Assembly (NCBI GenBank): GCA_002371075.1
Contig: DFFS01000084.1
Coordinates: 1 to 16,140 of the forward strand
DNA length: 16,140 nt
Direction of reading: 5' to 3'
Source: Christensenella sp. UBA3770
GTDB lineage: Bacteria; Bacillota; Clostridia; Christensenellales; CAG-1252
The position numbers and the translations under genes are program-made. Each line of letters opens with the position of its first letter. Position 1 is the first letter of the stretch. The notes under the pieces were generated by a model. It ran no database searches and was not told the DNA's origin. It worked only from the letters and a program-made list of their open reading frames with translations. This document shows positions 1-5,896 of the stretch, piece by piece.

Positions 1-114
1 ATGTCCGAACTTGTCAAAGAGGGGCAAACGCACGCCGCGTGCAGCGTGCTGATCAGCACGCTATCCTGCATATTGACCGTGCCGCTGCTTGCCTTGATGA
101 TCCCTTTGCTATAA
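1..114 (+). CDS. C-terminal end of an AEC-family permease (partial)
   Basis: An open frame runs in from the left edge and stops with TAA at 112-114. The 37 visible residues include a hydrophilic stretch (MSELVKEGQTHAA) followed by a hydrophobic segment ending in TVPLLALMIPLL. A final loop then a last membrane helix with a TLPL-like end is typical of auxin efflux carrier (AEC) family transporters, which export or exchange small organic anions at the cytoplasmic membrane. It is the only gene on the plus strand and converges on potD across a shared terminator. The ATG at position 1 is probably internal, because the family is about 300 residues long. The family call rests on a short, low-complexity tail, so another multi-pass permease is possible. 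Confidence 0.55.
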   Translation: MSELVKEGQTHAACSVLISTLSCILTVPLLALMIPLL

Positions 115-125
115 ATGATTCGCAT

Positions 126-166
126 AAAAAAAGGCTGTTCGACAAATTGCCGAACAGCCTTTTTTT
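126..166. terminator. Bidirectional intrinsic terminator between the AEC-like gene and potD
   Basis: Arms 126-141 and 151-166 are perfectly complementary: a GC-containing core (GGCTGTTCG with CGAACAGCC) flanked by seven A residues on the left and seven T residues on the right, with a 9-base loop. It sits 11 bases after the plus-strand stop and 9 bases after the potD stop, so it can end transcripts from both directions. Confidence 0.88.
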
Positions 167-174
167 GTTGGGTT

Positions 175-1386
175 TTAGCCGACGATGTTGCCCCACATCT
201 CCACGATGGCGTCCTTGCCGTCGCCGAAATCCCTCATCATGCCGCAACGGTTCAAGGTGTTTGCGCTCGGGAACATCGTTTCCATAAACATCGCTTTCCA
301 CTCCTCCGAGACGCCCTCGAACATGCCGTCCTCATCCGCGACGTATCCGTCGTACAGCTCGTCGTAAGCCTCTTTCACAATGCTGATCGCGCCGGCGTAT
401 TCGCTGTTTTTCAAGGCGATGTCCTTGGTGCAGATAAACTTAAGGAACCAGTTTGCCGCGTCAACGTTTTTGGCGTACTTGCTGATAACGAAGTTGTCGA
501 TATACACGTTGCCGCCCTCTTCCGGCACAACGTACCACAGGTTGCGGTTGCCCTTTTGCTCCTTGCCGTCGTCGTCCTCGTAGTCGTTCATCACGTAACC
601 CGCGTCGCAAGACCACATCAAAGCCACCGCGACGTTGCTGTCGTTTGCCGCCATTTCAAACTTGACGTTGTCCACGTCCCAAACGGCGCCGTTTCTCTTG
701 ACGTCGGACAGCGTGGCTTTCGCCGCGTCCACCGTGGACTTTCTTGTATCCTCAAAGACGGCTTGCACCGCAGCTTTTTGTTCCGCACCCGAAAGGGTCT
801 TTAAGTTAGCGCCTGCGTTATACAGGCAAGCGGCGGCATAAGCGTCGCGCATGGACTTCTTAACGGAACGACGTCCCGCGTAGGCGCTTCCGAACAGCGC
901 GTCCCAACTGTTGATCACGCCGCCCGTCTTGCTGATGTCGTACACCAAGCCAAGCGTACCGTACATATAGGGAATGGCGTACTTGAGCTCGGGGTCGTAG
1001 TATTTTGCAAGCTCCACATACTCCGCTTTAAAGGTGGTGGCGTCCACCTTGCCGACGATCTCTGTGTCAAAGGGCTGCACAAGCTCCTTCTTGACAAGGT
1101 ATTCCACCATATAGTCGCTGGGACAAAGGAGATCGTAATCCACCTTACTGCCCTCGACGGCAAGCTGGATGTCCTCGACGGCGTTAAAGGTTTTAAGTTC
1201 CACCTTGACTTTTTTTCCGGTCTGCTCTTTGTACCAGCTTTCAAACTCTTCGAAGATGTCTTCGTCGATATACTCGCCGGGCATATAGAGTTTTAAGACG
1301 TTTTCACGCTTTGTACAAGCGGTAAACGCCACAAACAGCGTTGCCATCAGCGCAAGGACCAATACGATACTGACGATTTTTTTCAT
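175..1386 (-). CDS. potD: Spermidine/putrescine ABC transporter substrate-binding lipoprotein PotD
   Basis: The 403-residue protein is the extracytoplasmic binding component of the polyamine importer. The N-terminus has a lysine pair, a hydrophobic run and a lipobox-like AFTAC at about residues 20-24, so it is probably lipid-anchored after signal peptidase II cleavage. The mature part follows the PotD/PotF pattern: LKLYMPGEYIDEDI near the start (the E. coli counterpart is YNWTEY), then YDLLCPSDYMVEYL, YAIPYMYGTLGLVYD, and a C-terminal MWGNIVG. It is the last gene of the potABCD operon, 40 bases after potC, with an AAAGGAG ribosome binding site. The tryptophan of the classic ligand-site YNWTEY motif is not conserved, so polyamine preference rests mainly on operon context. 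Confidence 0.92.
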   Translation of the reverse strand: MKKIVSIVLVLALMATLFVAFTACTKRENVLKLYMPGEYIDEDIFEEFESWYKEQTGKKVKVELKTFNAVEDIQLAVEGSKVDYDLLCPSDYMVEYLVKKELVQPFDTEIVGKVDATTFKAEYVELAKYYDPELKYAIPYMYGTLGLVYDISKTGGVINSWDALFGSAYAGRRSVKKSMRDAYAAACLYNAGANLKTLSGAEQKAAVQAVFEDTRKSTVDAAKATLSDVKRNGAVWDVDNVKFEMAANDSNVAVALMWSCDAGYVMNDYEDDDGKEQKGNRNLWYVVPEEGGNVYIDNFVISKYAKNVDAANWFLKFICTKDIALKNSEYAGAISIVKEAYDELYDGYVADEDGMFEGVSEEWKAMFMETMFPSANTLNRCGMMRDFGDGKDAIVEMWGNIVG

Positions 1387-1426
1387 TTCTGTTCTCCTTT
1401 TGTTAGTTTGTTTTGTTTAAAAAGCG

Positions 1427-2260
1427 TTATGCCTTTTTTGCAAGTTCTTTTGCCTTTTTGTTCTTGATCACGTTATACACGATCAAAGCAACCAGCACCA
1501 CGAGGAAGATGATCGTGGACAGCGCGCGGATATCGGTGGGCATCTTGCGTTTGATGCCGGAGTAAACGTAGGTGGAGATGGTCTCCAGATCCGCGCCGAT
1601 CGAGTTGATGTTGGTGACCACAAAGTCATCTAAGGAAAGCGTAAACGCCAAGGCAAAGCCGGATACCATCGCGCCGGCAAGCTGCGGAAGCATCACGGTA
1701 AACAGGCTGCGCATCGGCCCTGCGCCGAGGTCCATGCTCGCTTCCAAAATGTTGGGATTCAGCTGTTGCAAACGCGGCGTGACGGTCAAGATCACGTACG
1801 GCGTGGTGATGACCGTGTGCGTCAAGATCAGCCAAAACAGATTGAACTGCACCGGAATGCGCATAGTATCGCGCAGGAAGATCATCAAAAGGAAAAAGCC
1901 CATTGCCGTAACGATCTCCGCATTGACGACGGTGATCTGCGACGCGGTATCCGCCGCACTCTTTGCCTTTTTCTTCATATAATGGATGCCGATCGCCGCC
2001 GTCGTTCCCAGAATGGTGGCAAGCGCCGCCGAGCTGAGCCCGATGATCAACGTATTTTTCAAGGCGGAAAGCAGCTTTGTGTTGGAAAACAGGTTTTGAT
2101 ACAACGCAAAGGTAAAGTCGCCAAAGGGGCCGCCCACCGACTTGGACGCGCTGAAGGAATATACGACGATCATGATCAGCGGCAGATACACCGCCGTCAA
2201 AACAAGCAACAGCACCAGCCACTTAAACACCAAAAATACCTTGGAGGAGGTTTTGTTCAT
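1427..2260 (-). CDS. potC: Spermidine/putrescine ABC transporter permease PotC
   Basis: The 277-residue inner-membrane permease has about six hydrophobic segments, beginning with FKWLVLLLVLTAVYLPLIM and ending with STIIFLVVLVALIVYNVI before a lysine-rich tail. The cytoplasmic EAA loop that docks onto the ATPase is visible as EASMDLGAGPMRSLFTVMLP. It would pair with PotB to form the channel. The start codon overlaps the potB stop by one base (TAATG), and AAAGGAGGA lies just upstream inside potB, so the two are probably translationally coupled. Length is normal for the family. Confidence 0.94.
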   Translation of the reverse strand: MNKTSSKVFLVFKWLVLLLVLTAVYLPLIMIVVYSFSASKSVGGPFGDFTFALYQNLFSNTKLLSALKNTLIIGLSSAALATILGTTAAIGIHYMKKKAKSAADTASQITVVNAEIVTAMGFFLLMIFLRDTMRIPVQFNLFWLILTHTVITTPYVILTVTPRLQQLNPNILEASMDLGAGPMRSLFTVMLPQLAGAMVSGFALAFTLSLDDFVVTNINSIGADLETISTYVYSGIKRKMPTDIRALSTIIFLVVLVALIVYNVIKNKKAKELAKKA

Positions 2261-3069
2261 TACGCTTTTCCTCCTTTGGGAGCTTTTTGCGTGCGGCGGG
2301 TGAGCGCGTTGCCGACAAGCATGACGAGAAGCACCAAAACCAAAAGCACAAAGGACAGCGCCGAACCGTAGCCGTAGCTGCCGTAGTTTTGGTTTTCAAA
2401 CAACGCCGCGATCTTTGCGCCGATGACCGTCGTGCCCATATCGCCAAGCGCCTCCGTAATGGCGTAGGAACTGAAGATGGGCATAAACATCATGCTGATG
2501 CCGCTGATCACGCCGGGGAGCGAGAGCGGCAACGTCACCTTAAAAAAGGTTTGCACGGGGTTGGCGCCAAGGTCCCTTGACGCTTCCACGTAACTTTGAT
2601 CCATGTTGGAAAGCACGGTAAAGATCGGCAGCAACATATACGGGAAAAAGTCGTACACCATGCCGATGATCGCCGCGCCAAAACTCTTTTCCACCCCGAT
2701 CATCGAAAGGAGGGACTTTAACGCAAAGATGCGGAGCATAAAGTTGATCCACATCGGAATGATAAAGAGAAGCGACAGGATCGCGATCTTTTTGAAAGGT
2801 TGCGATGCCAAGATATACGCCACGGGATAGGCGATCAACAAGCAGATCACCGTGGAAAGCGCGGCGATACCAACCGTCTTGCCAAGCTGAAGCAGCGTTT
2901 CCTTTTCGGTAAAGACTTTGCGGAAGTTATCAAGGGTAAACCCGCCGTCCTTGCCGCGGAAAGCATAGACCAAAACCAAGATAAGAGGAATGATCACAAA
3001 GACCAACGTCACAGCCAGATAGGGAAAAGAAAACGCCGTCGGGCGAAAAACTTTTGCCTTCCCTTTCAT
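2260..3069 (-). CDS. potB: Spermidine/putrescine ABC transporter permease PotB
   Basis: The 269-residue permease partners PotC. Hydrophobic segments are visible from FSFPYLAVTLVFVIIPLILV near the N-terminus to LSFVLLVLVLLVMLVGNAL near the C-terminus, and the EAA loop reads EASRDLGANPVQTFFKVTLP. The gene begins inside the potA stop codon (TGATG). I chose the ATG at 3069, which sits 10 bases after AGGAGG. A GTG at 3072, seven bases after the same site, would add one residue and is a real alternative. Order and spacing show a tight potA-potB-potC unit. Confidence 0.93.
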   Translation of the reverse strand: MKGKAKVFRPTAFSFPYLAVTLVFVIIPLILVLVYAFRGKDGGFTLDNFRKVFTEKETLLQLGKTVGIAALSTVICLLIAYPVAYILASQPFKKIAILSLLFIIPMWINFMLRIFALKSLLSMIGVEKSFGAAIIGMVYDFFPYMLLPIFTVLSNMDQSYVEASRDLGANPVQTFFKVTLPLSLPGVISGISMMFMPIFSSYAITEALGDMGTTVIGAKIAALFENQNYGSYGYGSALSFVLLVLVLLVMLVGNALTRRTQKAPKGGKA

Positions 3070-4583
3070 CACTCCGCTTCCTCCTCTTGGGGATCGTACT
3101 TTTCAAGGCGGACCTTGGCGCCGTCGATCTTGACGCCCACACGGTCGTCCATGTCCCACTCATCCGCCGTGTCAATGTAAAAGTCCTCGTCGGTGTCGGT
3201 GTAGACCTGCACTTGATAGTAGGTGCCCTTGTAAAGGCTTTGCGTAACGGCAGCGCCGATCACGCCGTCCTCCTCGTCATCGGTGAGTTCCACGGCGTCA
3301 AAGGGCACGTAAACCACAACGTCGTCCCCCACTTCAAACCCCGCGGTGGGAATGCTGAACTCCCCATTGCAGAAGGTAACGGCGTTTTCGCCCGTCACTT
3401 TGCCGATGTATTTGTTGATGGTCAGGATCTTTTTCATGATGTGGATGCTGTCCGGCACGATCTCCAAAGAGACGGTGCTCCCGGGACGGAACTCCACCTG
3501 TGACTGCACGGTAAACTCATATTCGCCCGCAAGCACGATCATCTCGTAATAGGTCCCCTTGAAAACGCTGGTCAAAACCTGCCCGTCAAAGTGACCGTTG
3601 CCCGCGCCGTCCGTGATCTTGATATCCTCGGGGCGGATCACGACGTCCACCTTTTCGTTCTTTTCAAAGCCCTTGTCCACGCAGGGGAGCGACTTGCCGA
3701 GGAAGGAGATCACAAAATCCTTTTCCATCACGCCGGAGAGAATGTTGGACTCCCCGATGAAGTCCGCAACGAAAGCGTTTTTGGGCTCGTCGTAGATCTT
3801 TTTGGGACGGTCGATCTGCTGAATGACGCCGTCGTTCAAAACGACGATCATATCGCTCATCGTCAGCGCCTCTTCCTGATCGTGCGTCACAAAGATAAAC
3901 GTGATGCCAAGGTTCTCGTGCATCTTTTTGAGCTCGATCTGCATCTCCTTGCGCATCTTAAGGTCAAGCGCGCCAAGCGGCTCGTCCAAAAGAAGCACCT
4001 TGGGCTCGCACACGATCGCCCTTGCAATGGCTACGCGCTGCTGCTGCCCGCCGGAAAGGGAGTTGACGTCGCGGTGACCGTAATCCTCCAAACCGACCAG
4101 TTTCAAAGCGAGGTTGACCTTTTCGGCAATTTCGGCTTTGGTGTACTTGCGCTCGCCCTTTTTGGCGGTGGGGTCCTTGATCGTCTTAAGCTTGAGCCCG
4201 AAAGCAACGTTTTTGAAAACGTTGAGATGCGGGAAGAGCGCGTATTTTTGGAAGACCGTGTTGACGGGACGCTTATAAGGCGGAATGCCCGTGATGGGCA
4301 CGCCCTCAATAAAGATCTCGCCCTCCGTGGGCGTTTCAAACCCTGCGATCAACCTTAAAAGAGTGGTCTTGCCGCAGCCGGACGGCCCGAGCAAGGTCAC
4401 AAATTGTCCGCGCTTGATGCCAAGGCTCAAGTTGTCCAAAACCGTCACGCCGTCAAAGACCTTGGTGATGCCTTTGATCTCAATGATGTTTTCCCCTTTC
4501 TTGGGCGTGGGCGCCGCGGGCTTTTCGGGCGCGGGAGCGGGCTCTTTGGTAAATATCTTTTTGATCTTATCGAAAATGCTCAT
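3069..4583 (-). CDS. potA: Spermidine/putrescine ABC transporter ATP-binding protein PotA with a duplicated C-terminal TOBE-like domain
   Basis: The protein energises the polyamine importer. Motifs in order: Walker A GPSGCGKTT (66-74), Q-loop VFQKYALFPH (about 110-119), signature LSGGQQQR (176-183), Walker B VLLLDEP (196-202), D-loop GALD and the switch histidine in FVTHDQ (H234). It is 504 residues long, against roughly 350-380 for usual PotA proteins. Two additions explain this. A Pro/Ala/Lys-rich N-terminal leader covers about residues 12-31. After the first TOBE region (about 283-385) comes a second TOBE-like copy (about 392-497). Both copies carry KGTYY (342-346 and 452-456). The tail ends in an acidic stretch. 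The start has AAGGA upstream and lies 15 bases after the regulator gene. Confidence 0.94.
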   Translation of the reverse strand: MSIFDKIKKIFTKEPAPAPEKPAAPTPKKGENIIEIKGITKVFDGVTVLDNLSLGIKRGQFVTLLGPSGCGKTTLLRLIAGFETPTEGEIFIEGVPITGIPPYKRPVNTVFQKYALFPHLNVFKNVAFGLKLKTIKDPTAKKGERKYTKAEIAEKVNLALKLVGLEDYGHRDVNSLSGGQQQRVAIARAIVCEPKVLLLDEPLGALDLKMRKEMQIELKKMHENLGITFIFVTHDQEEALTMSDMIVVLNDGVIQQIDRPKKIYDEPKNAFVADFIGESNILSGVMEKDFVISFLGKSLPCVDKGFEKNEKVDVVIRPEDIKITDGAGNGHFDGQVLTSVFKGTYYEMIVLAGEYEFTVQSQVEFRPGSTVSLEIVPDSIHIMKKILTINKYIGKVTGENAVTFCNGEFSIPTAGFEVGDDVVVYVPFDAVELTDDEEDGVIGAAVTQSLYKGTYYQVQVYTDTDEDFYIDTADEWDMDDRVGVKIDGAKVRLEKYDPQEEEAE

Positions 4584-4598
4584 TTGTTTTTCCTTATA

Positions 4599-5132
4599 TC
4601 AAAAATTGGGCGGGCAGGAGATCCAAAGCACCGTTGCCTTTTTGTCCGTTACGTTCTCGATCGAATGCTTTTTGTCCGCTTTGTAATAAAAGGTTTCCCC
4701 TTTCTCCACCGTAAAACTGCGACGTCCGACGGTCAGTTTGATCTTGCCAGCCACAACGTAGCCGAATTCCTCCCCCTCGTGCGGCATGTCCGTCTCCTTT
4801 GCGCCCTTTTCCAAAAGGTCCAAAAGAATGGGCTCCATCGCGTTCTTTTGCGCGGAGGGCACGAGCCAGGTGGTCAGGCTGTCACCGTAATCCTTGGAGA
4901 AGTAGTCCTCTTTGTGAAAGACAAGCGGCTCGCTCTCCTCATTCTGAAAAAATTCCCCGAGATTACTGCCAAGCACGACCAATATGTCGTTTAACGTCTC
5001 GATCGAAGGGTTGGCAAGATCGTTTTCCAACTGACTGATAAACCCTTTTGTCAGCTCGCAACGATCGGCAAGCTCCTCCTGCGTCAGATTGTTTTTGAGT
5101 CTGAGCGCCTTGATCTTGATCCCGATTTCCAT
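4599..5132 (-). CDS. XRE-type helix-turn-helix regulator with C-terminal cupin domain, likely regulator of potABCD
   Basis: The 177-residue protein is a likely transcription regulator of the polyamine operon it heads. Residues 1-60 form an XRE helix-turn-helix (IKIKALRLKNNLTQEELADR, then GFISQLENDLANPSIETL). Residues about 100-175 form a small-molecule-binding cupin barrel (MPHEGEEFGYVVAGKIKL, then VEKGETFYYKADKKHSIENV). The same architecture is seen in PuuR-like regulators, which sense polyamines. I placed the start at ATG 5132 because AAGGAG lies seven bases upstream; the frame stays open 21 codons further but that part lies in the leader. The gene is the first of the transcript and is followed 15 bases later by potA. 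The effector is inferred from context only. Confidence 0.9.
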   Translation of the reverse strand: MEIGIKIKALRLKNNLTQEELADRCELTKGFISQLENDLANPSIETLNDILVVLGSNLGEFFQNEESEPLVFHKEDYFSKDYGDSLTTWLVPSAQKNAMEPILLDLLEKGAKETDMPHEGEEFGYVVAGKIKLTVGRRSFTVEKGETFYYKADKKHSIENVTDKKATVLWISCPPNF

Positions 5133-5159
5133 AAAACGGCTCCTTTTGTATGGTTTCGT

Positions 5160-5215
5160 AAAAATAAACTTCCCGTTTGCGATCTCTAACCGCACTAAGA
5201 CAAAAGTTTATTTTT
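5160..5215 (-). repeat. 12-bp inverted repeat in the leader of the XRE-pot operon
   Basis: Arms 5160-5171 and 5204-5215 are perfectly complementary (AAAAATAAACTT against AAGTTTATTTTT, read on the transcribed strand), separated by 32 bases. They lie between the predicted transcription start and the regulator start codon. They could form a leader stem or mark paired protein sites. Nothing in the sequence decides between these. Confidence 0.5.
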
Positions 5216-5222
5216 TCTAAAC
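5206..5222. promoter_or_regulatory. Operator-like inverted repeat GTTTA-N7-TAAAC at the transcription start
   Basis: GTTTA (5206-5210) and TAAAC (5218-5222) form a symmetric site immediately downstream of the -10 box, where bound repressor would block initiation. A further TAAAC occurs at 5165-5169. The XRE-cupin protein encoded by the first gene of the transcript is the natural candidate ligand, but that is inference. Confidence 0.4.
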
Positions 5223-5229
5223 AAAACCA

Positions 5230-5258
5230 ATTATAATGAATACCTACGGTATTGTCAA
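5230..5258 (-). promoter_or_regulatory. Sigma-70-type promoter of the XRE-potABCD operon
   Basis: On the minus strand TTGACA (5253-5258) and TATAAT (5230-5235) are both perfect consensus with an ideal 17-base spacer. The spacer holds a 15-bp inverted repeat, AATACC-N3-GGTATT (5239-5253), that could be an operator. The predicted start near 5223 leaves a leader of about 90 bases before the regulator gene. A promoter this strong normally needs repression. Confidence 0.88.
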
Positions 5259-5750
5259 TTATTTTTCATATAATAAAACCACAATTCCGGCATTTTCTCA
5301 TAACTGCATTTGAATGCTTCTATCTTTCCGTCTCCCACCGCACGGAACGACCCAATTTTCCCACACAGGAGGAAGGCGCTGCCATAAGACAAACTCTCAT
5401 TAAAGAACAACCCGAGTATCGAGGACTTCGATATAAAAAAACCGCGAGAACATACCACGGAGGAAGGCGCTGAGTCTTTAGAATGGTGCAGCTACGAGGC
5501 AAACTTCCCTTAAAGAACACTCTGTGTCTCAAGAACTTCAATAAAAAAGCCACAGGAACATACCTCCCGGAGGGCGTCGCTGAGGGCATAGAGTGGCGGT
5601 GGGCGGCGCAACGAAAAAAGCCTGCAGGCGCGCCAAACATTCCCTCGGAGGAAGGCGCTGCTATAAAGAAAACTCATCTTAAGGAATAATCTTGTTCTCA
5701 GTAATCTCGAAATAAAAGACCGCAGGTACATACTTTTGCACATTACCCTC

Positions 5751-5896
5751 GGAGGGCGTCGCTGAGGGCATAGAGTGGCGTATAGGCGCGGCGCAACGAA
5801 AAAAGTCCGCAGGCGCGTACTAATCCGTACGTAACTGCGGGCTTTTAAGTTGGAACAAAGCATATGCGCCGCTATATATTCTCAGCGACGCCCTCC
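5751..5896. repeat. 146-bp imperfect palindrome with perfect 16-bp terminal inverted repeats
   Basis: GGAGGGCGTCGCTGAG at 5751-5766 is matched by its exact reverse complement at 5881-5896. The two 73-base arms align without any gap, with about 50 of 73 positions identical by hand comparison. Good matches continue through GGCG-ATA near the first third, CCGCAG and GTAC at the centre. The right end lies inside the DUF2207 coding region and encodes its final Gly-Gly-Arg-Arg and TGA stop. The layout resembles a miniature inverted-repeat element or a very long terminator hairpin. Family membership is unknown. Confidence 0.75.
5799..5846 (-). terminator. Intrinsic terminator of the riboswitch-DUF4430-ECF-lemA-DUF2207 operon
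   Basis: On the minus strand AAAAGCCCGCAG (5846-5835) pairs with CTGCGGACTTTT (5812-5801), eleven of twelve matched with the odd pair a G-U type, and a six-base T-run follows (5804-5799). It lies about 35 bases past the DUF2207 stop and forms the inner part of the larger palindrome. Confidence 0.75.

Larger units (their letters stand above)
5368..5896. repeat. Block of imperfect direct repeats of two kinds, ending in a palindrome
   Basis: Between the DUF2207 gene and the pot promoter lie five consecutive head-to-tail units read on the plus strand: 5368-5458, 5459-5568, 5569-5646, 5647-5750 and 5751-5823, plus an inverted copy at 5824-5896. Units 1, 2 and 4 open with GGAGGAAGGCGCTG, continue AT-rich with a TTAAAGAA/TTAAGGAA core, and end in an A-run followed by CCGCAGG-like sequence and CATAC. 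Units 3 and 5 open with GGAGGGCGTCGCTGAG, are identical to each other over their first 30 bases, then reach GGCGCAACGAAAAAAG and a CNGCAGGCGCG tail. Unit 2 carries an extra segment of about 19 bases. The sequence between 5259 and 5367 holds a possible degenerate unit end (CCGCACGGAACGA) and nothing else I can recognise. No convincing gene lies here. Confidence 0.8.

Noticed and set aside
5368..5750. CRISPR array
   Set aside because: The repeats are imperfect, the units are contiguous with no unique spacers of constant length, unit lengths range from 78 to 110 bases, and no cas gene is near.
5252..5863. Small open frames on both strands in the repeat block (up to 117 codons)
   Set aside because: They are generated by the repeats themselves, have no Shine-Dalgarno, and their translations only echo the repeat units.
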